Shown here piece by piece: positions 41,622 through 50,264 of a DNA stretch of 64,000 bases. Position 1 is the stretch's first letter. Each line of letters begins with the position of its first letter. The notes under the pieces were generated by a model that was given only the letters and a program-made list of their open reading frames with translations, had not been told where the DNA came from and ran no database searches. Position numbers and translations under genes: made by a program. The DNA comes from Collinsella aerofaciens (GTDB lineage: Bacteria; Actinomycetota; Coriobacteriia; Coriobacteriales; Coriobacteriaceae). The stretch is from positions 98,013 to 162,012 of the forward strand of contig NZ_SPFY01000002.1 in the NCBI RefSeq assembly GCF_005844325.1, in the 5' to 3' direction.

Positions 41622-42818
41622 ATGACCGCAACTGCACCCGCTAAGGTGTACTTCACCAACCTGCGCACGCATGCTCGCGAGAGCCAGCTCGACAAGCTCA
41701 AGCGCCTCATCCGTCACGCCGGTATCGAGCAGATCGACTTCGAGAACAAGTTCGTCGCCATCAAGATTCACTTTGGCGAGCTGGGCAACCTGAGCTTTTT
41801 GCGCCCCAACTACGCCCGCGCCGTCGCGGATGTCGTGAAGGAGCTGGGCGGCAAGCCCTTCCTCACCGACTGCAACACGCTCTATGTCGGTAGCCGCAAA
41901 AACGCGCTCGAGCACATCGATACCGCCTACCAGAACGGCTTTACCCCGTATGCTACGGGTTGCCAGATCATCATTGCCGACGGCCTCAAGGGCACCGACG
42001 AGGCGCTTGTTCCGGTCGAGGGCGGCGAGTACGTGCACGAGGCCAAGATCGGTCAGGCGCTCATGGATGCCGATATCGTGATCAGCCTCACCCACTTTAA
42101 GGGTCATGAGCAGGCCGGCTTTGGCGGCGCCATGAAGAACCTGGGCATGGGCGGCGGCAGCCGCGCCGGCAAGATGGAGCAGCATGCCGCCGGCAAGCCG
42201 AACGTCTCGACCGAGCACTGCGTTGGCTGCCGTGCCTGCGAAAAGATCTGCGCGCACGACGCTGTCTCGTTCAACGACACCCGCGAGCGCGAGCTTGCCA
42301 ACGGCAACACCCGCACGGTGCACGTGGCCACCATCGACCACGATCGCTGCGTGGGCTGCGGTCGCTGCATTGCGGCATGCAACCAGGACTGCATCAAGCC
42401 CGGCTATGACGCCGCGGCCGACGTGCTCAACTGCAAGATCGCCGAGTACACCAAGGCCGTCGTCGACGGTCGCCCGAGCTTCCATATCTCGCTTGCCATG
42501 GATATCAGCCCCAATTGCGATTGCCATCCCGAAAACGATACGCCTATCGTCAACGACATCGGCATGTTCGCGAGCTTCGACCCGGTCGCCATCGACCAGG
42601 CCTGCGCCGATGCCGTCATGGCATCCGAGCCGCTGCCAAACACCGAGCTCACCGATAGCGCGGCCAAGATGGAGCACAACCACGAGCATCTGGAGGGCGA
42701 GCAGGCCAAGGATCCCTTCTGCATCACGCATCCCGACACCGACTGGCGCGTGTGCATCGCGCATGCCGAGAAGATCGGCCTGGGCACGAGCAAGTACGAG
42801 CTTATCGAGGTCAAGTAG
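41622..42818 (+). CDS. DUF362 domain protein with two 4Fe-4S motifs
   Basis: A 398-residue cytoplasmic protein. The first 190 residues and the last 120 are DUF362 (VYFTNLRT, IKIHFGELGN, ISLTHFKGHEQAGFGGAMKN). Between them is a bacterial-ferredoxin-like insert with CVGCRACEKIC and CVGCGRCIAACNQDC (about 202-265). DUF362 proteins of this type are common in anaerobes; their role is not established and electron transfer is assumed. It is a single gene with a terminator. A TTGACT at about 41549 could be part of its promoter. Confidence 0.87.
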   Translation: MTATAPAKVYFTNLRTHARESQLDKLKRLIRHAGIEQIDFENKFVAIKIHFGELGNLSFLRPNYARAVADVVKELGGKPFLTDCNTLYVGSRKNALEHIDTAYQNGFTPYATGCQIIIADGLKGTDEALVPVEGGEYVHEAKIGQALMDADIVISLTHFKGHEQAGFGGAMKNLGMGGGSRAGKMEQHAAGKPNVSTEHCVGCRACEKICAHDAVSFNDTRERELANGNTRTVHVATIDHDRCVGCGRCIAACNQDCIKPGYDAAADVLNCKIAEYTKAVVDGRPSFHISLAMDISPNCDCHPENDTPIVNDIGMFASFDPVAIDQACADAVMASEPLPNTELTDSAAKMEHNHEHLEGEQAKDPFCITHPDTDWRVCIAHAEKIGLGTSKYELIEVK

Positions 42819-42868
42819 CGCCTAGCTATTGGACAAAATAAGCGCCTTTGTAGCGTAAGTTGAGCAAA

Positions 42869-42905
42869 AGCCGCCCGTGAGCACAGCGCCCACGGGCGGC
42901 TTTTT
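42869..42905 (+). terminator. Terminator after the DUF362 gene
   Basis: AGCCGCCCGTG pairs perfectly with CACGGGCGGCT across AGCACAGCGCC, followed by TTTT. It can also serve the convergent hydrolase gene. Confidence 0.85.
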
Positions 42906-42981
42906 GGAAGTGCGAGGAAAATCGAATAGCGCCGACCACAAACCGATTTTTGGCAACAAAACCCCAGACGTTGCTTTTTGC

Positions 42982-43947
42982 CTAAAAATACTCGTCGAGG
43001 AAGTCGTCGACCGTGTTCCAGTAGAGTTCGGGGTCGACCTGCGCGCTCTTGGCGTGGGTGGCGCCATGGACGGTGAGCTTTTGCTTGACCTTGCTGGCGC
43101 ACGCGTCGTAGTTTTGGTCGAGCATGCTGTACGGCACAAAGGTGTCTTGGTCACCGTGGATAAACAGCATGGGAACCGTCGCGCGCTTGAGCTGTTCCAC
43201 GCTGCTCGCCTTATGAAAGTCGTAGCCCGCGCGCACGTTGCACACCAAGTTTGCTACATCGAGCAAGGGAAAGCTGGGCAGGCCGAACACGTCCTTGAGC
43301 TGCAGAGAAAACTCGTCCCAAACACTCGTATAACCGCAGTCCTCGATAATGCATTTCACGTTTGCGGGCAGAGATTCCCCCGCGACGTTCATGGCGGTCG
43401 CCGCGCCCATGGATTCGCCAAAGACCAGGATGCGCGCCTTGGGGTCAGCCTGAACGATTCGCTCGATCCATGCGACGATGTCGAGGCGTTCGGGCCAGCC
43501 CATGCCGATATAGTCGCCGCCGGAGCGCTCGTGGGCGCGGGCGGCGGGTGCGAGTACGTTCATGCCGCGGTCGTGGAATCGCTTGACGTATCGGGCCATA
43601 CCGATGGGCTCGTTGGTATATCCATGCAGGCAGACGGCGTAGTCGTGTGCGCTCTCCGACGCAGCAAAATACCAGGCGGCAAGCTCGGTCCCATCGTCCG
43701 CGGTGAGGCTGCTGCTCTCGCGGTTCTCCTTAAACCACGCCCGCGCCTCGGTATCCTCGGCATCCGGCTGCTCACCTTCTTTGTCGTTCTTGCTATCCTG
43801 CATCATCTTCATGGTGTATGGCGCGCGGGGATTCAGCGCGAAGTCAAACAGAAAGTTGCCGGCAAATCCGAGCAGCGCAACGACAACCACTAGTGCAACG
43901 ATGCCGGCTATCTTGAGCTTTCGATGGGAACGTGCGTTTTGAGCCAT
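42982..43947 (-). CDS. Membrane-anchored alpha/beta hydrolase
   Basis: A 321-residue protein with an N-terminal membrane helix (about 11-31) and an alpha/beta hydrolase domain facing outward. The nucleophile motif is FGESMGAAT (GxSxG), the oxyanion region VCLHGYTNEP, and DQDTFVPYSM and HGATHAKS supply the acid and the His. Such YqkD/BEM46-like hydrolases are of unknown substrate. AGGAGA lies 7 bases before the ATG. The 186-base gap to the divergent HlyIII gene holds several inverted repeats. Confidence 0.88.
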   Translation of the reverse strand: MAQNARSHRKLKIAGIVALVVVVALLGFAGNFLFDFALNPRAPYTMKMMQDSKNDKEGEQPDAEDTEARAWFKENRESSSLTADDGTELAAWYFAASESAHDYAVCLHGYTNEPIGMARYVKRFHDRGMNVLAPAARAHERSGGDYIGMGWPERLDIVAWIERIVQADPKARILVFGESMGAATAMNVAGESLPANVKCIIEDCGYTSVWDEFSLQLKDVFGLPSFPLLDVANLVCNVRAGYDFHKASSVEQLKRATVPMLFIHGDQDTFVPYSMLDQNYDACASKVKQKLTVHGATHAKSAQVDPELYWNTVDDFLDEYF

Positions 43948-43965
43948 GCGGTATTCTCCTATAAG

Positions 43966-44026
43966 ATGTTAATACATCAACATTTAATGCAAGCGCATTA
44001 TGGACGTTCGCCGTTGATGCGTCAAC
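43966..44026. promoter_or_regulatory. Cluster of three inverted repeats in a divergent promoter region
   Basis: ATGTT-N8-AACAT (43966-43983), TAATGC-AAGC-GCATTA (43985-44000) and GTTGA-TGCG-TCAAC (44013-44026) lie in the gap between the hydrolase and HlyIII genes. The first and third share ATCAAC/GTTGAT parts, suggesting related operator sites for one regulator. Confidence 0.45.
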
Positions 44027-44133
44027 AGGCAAAGAATGGGTAAACAAAGGGTCACGTATGGTGCAAATTTCGCACGTACCTAGACGCTTTGATATAGTGT
44101 TGAGAACTCTTTACGTTGGAGGATGTAACCGGC

Positions 44134-44817
44134 ATGTCCGATTCGAGCGACAGTTCTAAGCCGCGACCCAAGACCGCGGTCGTTCCACACTACACAGTGG
44201 GCGAGGAGATCATGAACTCCGTCACCCATGGTGTCGGCTGCCTGCTGGGTATCGCGGGCCTGGTGCTCCTGATCGTATTCGCCGCCCTGCGCGGCGGAGG
44301 CCCGGCCCATATGGCCGCGGCGATTGTCTATGGCGTCAGCATTATCCTCGAATACCTAGCCTCCACGCTCTACCACGCGATTCAGCCCGCGCGCGCCAAG
44401 CGCGTGTTTCGCATCATCGACCACAGCTGCATCTACCTGCTCATAGCCGGCAGCTATACGCCGTTTTGCCTCATCACGCTCGCAAACGACGGCGGCGCTG
44501 TGCTGTTCTTTGCCGTATGGGCCATCGCCATCATCGGCATCGCCCTCGAGTGCTTCCTACGCGAGCGCCAGCCGCATTGGGTAAGCGGCCTGGTCTACCT
44601 GCTGATGGGCTGGCTCGTTGTCTTTAAGCTGCCCGAACTTGTTGCGCTGCTCAATCCCGTGGCACTTGCCCTGCTCGCCGTCGGCGGCGTGTGCTACACC
44701 GCGGGCGTGCCGTTCTATATCGCCAAAAACGTGCGCTATCTGCACAGCGTGTTTCACCTGTGGGTGCTCGCCGGCAGCATCTTCCAGTTCATGGCGGTGA
44801 TCCTCTTCGTAATCTAG
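44134..44817 (+). CDS. Hemolysin III / PAQR family membrane protein
   Basis: A 227-residue protein with seven hydrophobic segments and the family's conserved residues: NSVTHGVGCLLG, ASTLYHAI, FRIIDHSCIYLLIAGSYTPF and a terminal SVFHLWVLAGSIFQF with His. The conserved His and Asp are thought to bind a metal ion. The haemolysin name is historical and the function is not known. ATG 44134 has GGAGGA 10 bases upstream; the TTG at 44116 overlaps that site and is not used. Confidence 0.9.
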   Translation: MSDSSDSSKPRPKTAVVPHYTVGEEIMNSVTHGVGCLLGIAGLVLLIVFAALRGGGPAHMAAAIVYGVSIILEYLASTLYHAIQPARAKRVFRIIDHSCIYLLIAGSYTPFCLITLANDGGAVLFFAVWAIAIIGIALECFLRERQPHWVSGLVYLLMGWLVVFKLPELVALLNPVALALLAVGGVCYTAGVPFYIAKNVRYLHSVFHLWVLAGSIFQFMAVILFVI

Positions 44818-44927
44818 CGACCATGCCTGCGCGCCCGCGTTCTCGTTTGGGCGCCGGTGCAATTGCCGTATCCGCCATCAACGTTTTAACCTGACGTCCC
44901 GAATCTTGGAGGTTCGAGAAACTCCCG

Positions 44928-46301
44928 ATGGACATAACCATCTCCCTTATCACCACCCTCGTTTTGACCCTCATCAACGGCTACTTCTCTATGTCCGAGA
45001 TGGCGCTCACCACGGCCAAGCGCGCCGTGTTGGAGCACGAGGCCGAGGAAGGCGACAAGCGCGCCGAGCGTGCCATTAAGCTGGCTGCCGACTCCGACCA
45101 GCTGCTCGCCACCATCCAGGTCGCCATCACGCTCGTGGGCTTCGCCTCGTCCGCCGTCGCCTCGACGAGTCTGTCCGACCCGCTCGCCACGTGGCTCATG
45201 AGCTTTGGCATCGCGCCGCTCTCCGCCATCGCGCGCGGCCTGGCGCCGGTCATCATCACCGTCGCGGTCGCCTTCGTGTCCATCGTGATCGGCGAGCTTG
45301 TGCCCAAGCGCATCGGCCTGGCCAACGCCGAAGGCGTGTCCAAGCAGGTCGTGGGGCCGTTGTCGTTTTTCCAAAAGATCGCTCGTCCGCTCGTGTGGCT
45401 GACCGGCGCTTGCTCCGATGGCCTGGCCCGCATCCTGCGCATCAAGAGTGCCGACGACCGTCAGAACGTCTCGGAAGAAGAGATCAAGTACATGGTCTCG
45501 GAGCAGGACGACCTGCTCGACGAGGAAAAGCGCATGATCCACGAGATCTTCGACCTGGGCGACACCGTTGCCCGCGAGGTCATGGTGCCGCGCGTGGACA
45601 CCACCATGTGCGAGGACGACGAGACGGTCGCCGACGTGCTGTCCACCATGCGCCAGACCGGCTTCAGCCGCATCCCCGTCTATCACGAGGATCCCGACAA
45701 CGTCGCCGGCATTGCGCACATCAAGGACCTGATCCAACCCGCGCTCGACGGCAAGGGTGACCAGCCCATCGCCGGCTTTTTGCGCGACGCCACCTTTGTG
45801 CCCGACACCAAGGACATCCTGCCGCTACTGTCCGAGATGCAGACCTCGCACGACCAGATCGTGGTGGTCGTGGACGAGTACGGCGGCACGGCCGGCATTA
45901 TCACCATCGAGGATATCGTCGAGGAGATCGTCGGCGAGATCGAGGACGAGTTCGACCCCGACAACAAGTATCTCACGCGCCTTTCGCGCCGCGAGTGGCT
46001 CGTTGATGGGCGTTTTTCGTGCGATGACGCGATTGAGCTTGGTTGGCCGCTCGAGGAAAGCGATGATTATGAGACCATCGCCGGCTGGATTTTGGAGCTT
46101 TGCGACTCGGTGCCCGACATCGGAGAGGTGTTTGAGGTCGCGGGGTACAAGTTTAAAGTGCAGTCGATGCGTGGCCAGCGCATCTCGCTCATTCGCGTGA
46201 TCGCTCCGGCCGAAACCGATAAGAAGGATTCCGAGTCTTCGGTAGACGAGCCGACGACGTCGGGTGCGGGTTCCGCGAATCCGCACGACGGCGACGAGTA
46301 G
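44928..46301 (+). CDS. CNNM/CorC-family transporter (DUF21, CBS pair, CorC domain)
   Basis: A 457-residue membrane protein with a DUF21 domain (1-190, four hydrophobic segments, SMSEMALTTAKR at the start and GELVPKRIGLANAE), two CBS domains (about 205-325, MVPRVDTTMCEDDE) and a CorC_HlyC domain (about 345-425). Family members handle divalent cations, Mg2+ or Co2+ in several cases. The last 30 residues are an acidic, Ser-rich tail. GGAGG sits 15 bases before the ATG, a rather long spacing. The next gene follows after 24 bases. Confidence 0.9.
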   Translation: MDITISLITTLVLTLINGYFSMSEMALTTAKRAVLEHEAEEGDKRAERAIKLAADSDQLLATIQVAITLVGFASSAVASTSLSDPLATWLMSFGIAPLSAIARGLAPVIITVAVAFVSIVIGELVPKRIGLANAEGVSKQVVGPLSFFQKIARPLVWLTGACSDGLARILRIKSADDRQNVSEEEIKYMVSEQDDLLDEEKRMIHEIFDLGDTVAREVMVPRVDTTMCEDDETVADVLSTMRQTGFSRIPVYHEDPDNVAGIAHIKDLIQPALDGKGDQPIAGFLRDATFVPDTKDILPLLSEMQTSHDQIVVVVDEYGGTAGIITIEDIVEEIVGEIEDEFDPDNKYLTRLSRREWLVDGRFSCDDAIELGWPLEESDDYETIAGWILELCDSVPDIGEVFEVAGYKFKVQSMRGQRISLIRVIAPAETDKKDSESSVDEPTTSGAGSANPHDGDE

Positions 46302-46325
46302 GACAAGGAAGAGTAGGGGAGAGTT

Positions 46326-47159
46326 ATGGCAGGCCTGTTCAACATCCTTAAGGTCACCGTCAGTGAGGACAAGATCTGCGCGCATGTGCTGGTGAACCCC
46401 GGCATGCCGCTCATGACCTCGGAGGACATCGAGGCCACGGCGCGCGTGTACTACCTGGTGCCCGCGATTGCCAAGCACCTGTGCCTGGGCGATTCCGGCC
46501 GCGAGTTCCAAGACTGCATGGGCCAGACCGAGCTCTGCCACCTGTTGGAGCACGTGACGGTTGAGCTCATGAACGAGACCGGTCTTGCCGGTAGCATCTC
46601 GTGCGGCCGCACCCGCGTAAGCGAACACGATGAGCGTGTCTTTGAGGTTGAGCTTTCGTGCCCCGACGACGCACTGGCCATCGGCGCGCTGTCTTCGGCC
46701 ACCTTTATGATGGATTGGGCCTATCTGCACGCCGACCAGCCTACCCCCGACGTGGAAGGCACGGTCGCGGGCCTGCGCAACCTGGTGCTGGGCATGCGCG
46801 CCGAGGCCGAGGGCAAGGATCCTCACGAGGCCGTCGCCGCTGCGAACGGCGAAGATGCTGCCGAGGACGAGGGCGCTGACGAGGGCGATGTGCCGGTCGA
46901 CCCCGAGCCCGCTGCCGATGTGACCGCCGAGCCCGTTCCCACCGAGCCCCAGGGCGTCCCCAACTTTGACGACGAGCCCCAGGTGGCGATCGATACCGAG
47001 GGCGCGGTTGCCGAGAACCACGAGGCTTCCGCGGCTGTCTTTGGCGGCGCGGCGACGGTTCCGGCAGGACCTGCGCATGAGGGCGGCCTGCCGCTCGTGG
47101 ACGGCGCCGGCGAGGACCCGGGTGCCACAGTGGCCATGCCGGCTATGCCTCAGGAGTAG
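46326..47159 (+). CDS. Stand-alone cyanophycin-synthetase N-terminal-domain-like protein
   Basis: A 277-residue protein. Residues 1-155 resemble the N-terminal domain of cyanophycin synthetase: the segment CHLLEHVTVELMNETGL then SCGRTR and VFEVELSCPDDALAIGAL follows the GHLIEHV...GFGRTR...Y pattern of that domain. No ATP-grasp or Mur-ligase part follows. Residues 165-277 are an acidic, Pro- and Ala-rich tail of low complexity. No cphA or cphB gene is in the window, so a role in cyanophycin is not implied. The call rests on motif reading. It could be co-transcribed with the CorC-like gene before it. Confidence 0.55.
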   Translation: MAGLFNILKVTVSEDKICAHVLVNPGMPLMTSEDIEATARVYYLVPAIAKHLCLGDSGREFQDCMGQTELCHLLEHVTVELMNETGLAGSISCGRTRVSEHDERVFEVELSCPDDALAIGALSSATFMMDWAYLHADQPTPDVEGTVAGLRNLVLGMRAEAEGKDPHEAVAAANGEDAAEDEGADEGDVPVDPEPAADVTAEPVPTEPQGVPNFDDEPQVAIDTEGAVAENHEASAAVFGGAATVPAGPAHEGGLPLVDGAGEDPGATVAMPAMPQE

Positions 47160-47238
47160 GCCTACTCGTTTATCACCATCACGTACCTGCGCTTTTGCCG
47201 TACGCAGATGAGCGGAGCGGCAAGTGATGCGCTGCGGG

Positions 47239-47244
47239 TATAAT
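47239..47244 (+). promoter_or_regulatory. -10 element for the YtxH/PRC genes
   Basis: A perfect TATAAT 51 bases upstream of the ytxH-like start. No convincing -35 is seen at the right distance. Confidence 0.5.
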
Positions 47245-47295
47245 GGACAGCATTCAAACGGTGGGCACCGACGTGCCCGCAGGAGAGGAATGATC

Positions 47296-47685
47296 ATGGG
47301 TAAGACTTTCAGCTTTGTCTCCGGCGCACTTTTTGGTGCCGCTGCCGGCGCTATTATCGGCGTTGCTCTGGCCCCGCGCTCGGGCGCCGAGACCCGCGCC
47401 ATGGCTGCCGATATCGCCAACGACGCCTGGGACAATATGCGCGACACCTACGAGCACGGCGCCGAGGAGGCCCGTGCTGCGGTGAATGACTTTGGCCCGA
47501 TGGTCGACGCCAAGACCGACGACCTGCGCGCCAAGGTCGACCTGGCCCGCGAGCGCATGGACCAGCTGCGCGAGCAGCTCAACGACGCCATTTCGGGCGG
47601 CAACGTGACGCCTGCCGCCGACGTCGTGGTCGAGAACGCCGTCGAGGCTGATACCGAGGCTGCGGAGCCCTCGACCGAGGCATAA
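47296..47685 (+). CDS. YtxH-domain protein
   Basis: A 129-residue protein with an N-terminal glycine-rich membrane helix (SGALFGAAAGAIIGVALAPRSG), the YtxH signature, followed by a charged amphipathic helix that may form a coiled coil. YtxH-type proteins are linked to cell-envelope or stress responses, but the role is unclear. ATG 47296 has AGGAGAGGA at a good distance; ATG 47290 is closer. The stop overlaps the next gene start (TAATG). Confidence 0.82.
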   Translation: MGKTFSFVSGALFGAAAGAIIGVALAPRSGAETRAMAADIANDAWDNMRDTYEHGAEEARAAVNDFGPMVDAKTDDLRAKVDLARERMDQLREQLNDAISGGNVTPAADVVVENAVEADTEAAEPSTEA

Positions 47686-48440
47686 TGCGCGCTGGGGATT
47701 TTGTCGGCGCCAAGATCTATCGCAAGCCTACCGAGGACAAGCGCACCAAAAAGGACGGCACGCCGCGCAGCCCTAAAAAGCTCGGAAAGATTCACTTTCC
47801 GGTCTTTACCCCGGGCGGTACGCGCGTGGTCGGCTTTATGGTCCGCCAGTCCGATATCGCGGGCATGATCGAGCGTCCCGACCGATTCGTGGCGCTCGAC
47901 GCCATTGGTGTCTACGAGGGCGCCATTGCGGTTGATGACGTCAAGGACACGTACGATGCCGCCGCCGCCAAGCGCCTCGACATCAACCTGGACGATTGCA
48001 TCATCTGGGTCGGTATGGACGTGCGCACGGAATCGGGCGACGTCGTGGGCTATTGCTCGGATGTTGAGTTCAAGCCACGCTCGGGCATCGTGCAGGCATT
48101 CTATGTGACCGCCGGTGCTGCTTCGAGTGTTTTGGTTGGTGACACGCAGGTGCCGCCGACGATGCTGCGCGGCTACGAGAACGGCGCGATGGTCGTCTCG
48201 GACGAGGTCAAGTCGCTCGGGTATTCGGGCGGTGCGGCTGCCAAGGCCGCCGAGGCCAGCGTCGTGGTGGGCGACAAGGTCAAAAAGGGCGCCAAGGTGC
48301 TCGACGACAAGGGATCGGTTGCCGTGGACAAGGGCAGTCGCGCACTGGGCAAGCAGCTCGGCAAGACGCGCGGCATGTTCAAGGCCTTTAAGGACGAATA
48401 CCAAAAGGCGAGCGGAGGCTCGTCAAAAGCTACAAAATAG
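47685..48440 (+). CDS. PRC-barrel domain protein
   Basis: A 251-residue protein with two PRC-barrel-like halves (about 45-100, LGKIHFPVFTPGGTRVVGFM, and about 105-170, DVRTESGDVVGYCSDVEF). A basic, Ala-rich tail with short repeats of KGAKVLDDKG and DKGSRALGKQLGK types follows. PRC barrels bind proteins or RNA in varied contexts. It is translationally coupled to the YtxH gene, so the two may act together at the envelope. The residues up to 40 are basic. Confidence 0.78.
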   Translation: MRAGDFVGAKIYRKPTEDKRTKKDGTPRSPKKLGKIHFPVFTPGGTRVVGFMVRQSDIAGMIERPDRFVALDAIGVYEGAIAVDDVKDTYDAAAAKRLDINLDDCIIWVGMDVRTESGDVVGYCSDVEFKPRSGIVQAFYVTAGAASSVLVGDTQVPPTMLRGYENGAMVVSDEVKSLGYSGGAAAKAAEASVVVGDKVKKGAKVLDDKGSVAVDKGSRALGKQLGKTRGMFKAFKDEYQKASGGSSKATK

Positions 48441-48461
48441 CGACGTACCAAATGATGGGAG

Positions 48462-48491
48462 GCAAGCCGGAGACCTGTTGCTCCGGCTTGC
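48462..48491 (+). terminator. Hairpin after the PRC-barrel gene
   Basis: GCAAGCCGGAG pairs perfectly with CTCCGGCTTGC over an ACCTGTTG loop. Only a weak T-rich tail (TGTGTTT) follows. Confidence 0.65.
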
Positions 48492-48512
48492 TGTGTTTAT
48501 GGGGGAGGGCAC

Positions 48513-49919
48513 ATGCGCCAAAACGGATCCAACTTAAACGGGCGTTCGGGTGCGCGTCCGACGGCGCGCCGCGACCTGGGGCAGCTGCCTAGCGGTCAGC
48601 GCAAGCGTCACCGTAAGCCCGGCGCGATGTATCTCAACCATAGCCGCGGCTTTAGCGATCGCAGCGCTCGCATCGGCAACAGCCGCACACCCCGTCGTTC
48701 GTCTCGCCTGCCCTATGCGCTCATCGCCGTGGGTTGCGCGCTCGTGCTGTTTATCGCTGCCGTCGTGGGCTACGTCAACCGCAGCGTGGACGTGGAGCTC
48801 AACGGCCAGAAGACCGCGGTGCGCGTGGGCTCTACGCTGCAGAATCTCATCGACGAACAGGATTTGACTGACACCTACGACGCAGGCGACCTGCTGGCCG
48901 TCGATGACAGTGTGCTCAAGCGCCATGGAGGCGAAAAGCTGTCGGTGAAGGTCGACGGCAAGCGCGTGAAGCAGGGCAAATGGGATAGCCGCGAACTCGA
49001 GGGTGGCGAGAAGGTGACGGTCAAGAATGGCCGTAACACCTACGAGAAACACGAGGTTCAGGCTACGGTTATCGAGCCCAAGCTCAAGGTCGAGGGCACG
49101 GGCGCTATCGAGTATGTGCAGACGTGGGGTGTCCAGGGCCGCTCCGAGGTGTGGGTTGGTGAGCAGTCGGGCAAGACGCAGGATCGCGGCGAGGTTGTGC
49201 CCGCCACCGATTGCGTTGTTGCGTGCGCCAGCGTGGCGCCCAAGGGCAACAAAAAGTACGTGGCGCTGACGTTTGACGAGGGTCCGAGCGGCGCCACCAA
49301 ACAGATCTTGCAGGTGCTCAAGGAAAAGGGCGTCACCGCGACGTTCTTCCTTTCGGGCGATGCGGTCGAGGCCTCGCCTGCCACGGCCAAGGCGATTGTC
49401 GATGCCGGGTGCGAGATCGGATCCAACAGCTACAGCGACGATTCGCTCAAGGGTCAGGACCGTGAGGCGGTACGCGAACAGATCACGAAAGGCACCGATG
49501 CGATTAAGTCGGCGACCGGCGTGAAGACGATGCTACTGCGTGCTCCCTACGCTGCCTTTGACGAGCAAAACTGGATTGATGCGATGGACCTGGTCTCCGC
49601 CGTGGTCTCGTGGAATATCGACTCGGGCGACTGGCTACTCAACGGTGCCGACGAGCAGGTCTCGACGGTGCTCGATTCGGTGACGCCGGGCAATATCGTG
49701 CTGCTCACCGATAGAGACGAATGCGCCGAGCAGACGCTCGAGGCGCTGCCGCAGATTATCGACGGCCTCATCGCCGACGGCTACAAGATCGTGACGCTCA
49801 GCGACCTGGTCAAGACGGACACGTCGCTGAGCAAAAAGCTCACCTCGCTGACGAAGGCCACCATGCCCAAGGACGCTGTGCTCCCCCAACTTGCCGAGGA
49901 CAATGACACCACAGAGTAG
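48513..49919 (+). CDS. Polysaccharide-deacetylase-like protein lacking His ligands
   Basis: A 468-residue protein with a basic cytoplasmic N-terminus, one membrane helix (68-88), a DUF348-like ubiquitin-fold domain (about 92-152), and a NodB-type deacetylase fold (about 245-430). In place of TFDDGP it has TFDEGP (253-258). The zinc-binding HxxxH is replaced by Asn305 and Asp309 (IGSNSYSDDSL), and the late His of LLHD is Thr399. Arg343 and Pro345 of the RxPY motif remain. So all three usual histidines are gone and it may be a non-catalytic wall-binding protein. GGGGGAGGG lies just upstream. A palindromic repeat follows the stop. Confidence 0.8.
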   Translation: MRQNGSNLNGRSGARPTARRDLGQLPSGQRKRHRKPGAMYLNHSRGFSDRSARIGNSRTPRRSSRLPYALIAVGCALVLFIAAVVGYVNRSVDVELNGQKTAVRVGSTLQNLIDEQDLTDTYDAGDLLAVDDSVLKRHGGEKLSVKVDGKRVKQGKWDSRELEGGEKVTVKNGRNTYEKHEVQATVIEPKLKVEGTGAIEYVQTWGVQGRSEVWVGEQSGKTQDRGEVVPATDCVVACASVAPKGNKKYVALTFDEGPSGATKQILQVLKEKGVTATFFLSGDAVEASPATAKAIVDAGCEIGSNSYSDDSLKGQDREAVREQITKGTDAIKSATGVKTMLLRAPYAAFDEQNWIDAMDLVSAVVSWNIDSGDWLLNGADEQVSTVLDSVTPGNIVLLTDRDECAEQTLEALPQIIDGLIADGYKIVTLSDLVKTDTSLSKKLTSLTKATMPKDAVLPQLAEDNDTTE

Positions 49920-49928
49920 TTATTGGGT

Positions 49929-49955
49929 AGTCATTTAAGAACGTCCCCAATGGCT
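49929..49955. repeat. AGTCATT-N13-AATGGCT palindromic repeat
   Basis: One mismatch to the copies at 38002 and 41511 (AATGGCT in place of AATGACT). It starts 9 bases after a stop codon, as the other copies do. Confidence 0.65.
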
Positions 49956-50054
49956 ATGTCACGGATACGTCAGCGTTTGGTATGCCTGCAATGTGCAGCG
50001 CATAAATTCGATGCCGCAGGGCGATGCTGATGCTATAGTTACTGCGGTTAATGA

Positions 50055-50111
50055 GGGTCAAGAGAAAGGTTACAGGTGAAATCCAAACCTCGACCATACA
50101 GTCGATGACCC
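50055..50111 (+). promoter_or_regulatory. Compact three-way-junction-like leader structure upstream of the MgtE-like gene
   Basis: P1 GGGTCA/TGACCC (50055-50060, 50106-50111) encloses P2 AGGTT/AACCT (50067-50071, 50086-50090) and P3 TCGAC/GTCGA (50090-50094, 50101-50105). The 328-base gap before the MgtE-like gene is long for this genome and fits a regulated leader. It does not match the M-box consensus as far as can be read. Confidence 0.35.
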
Positions 50112-50231
50112 CATGCAGGTGCTTTTTGCGCATGCACGGGGTGTAAGCGTCGAGCGGCGTGCAGCCCGCGCATGCGTATACATATCCAGAAGCCCCCGGA
50201 CGTCGCACATGCGGCCGCGTTCGGAGGAATA

Positions 50232-50264
50232 ATGATGGGGAGCACCATTGAATTATCTGAGTGA
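50232..50264 (+). CDS. Possible leader peptide (10 codons) overlapping the MgtE-like start
   Basis: ATG ATG at 50232-50237 follows a strong CGGAGGA and opens a 10-codon frame, MMGSTIELSE, that stops at TGA 50262-50264. It overlaps the TTG start of the MgtE-like gene in another frame, and the next in-frame ATG of that gene is at 50266. It could couple or tune translation. It may also be chance or reflect an indel. Confidence 0.35.
   Translation: MMGSTIELSE

Noticed and set aside
47154..47167. GAGTAGGCCTACTC palindrome at the stop of the CphA-N-like gene
   Set aside because: There is no loop for a hairpin and it includes the stop codon; chance or restriction-type palindrome.
50055..50230. M-box magnesium riboswitch
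   Set aside because: The conserved M-box core could not be found; only a small three-way fold is seen.
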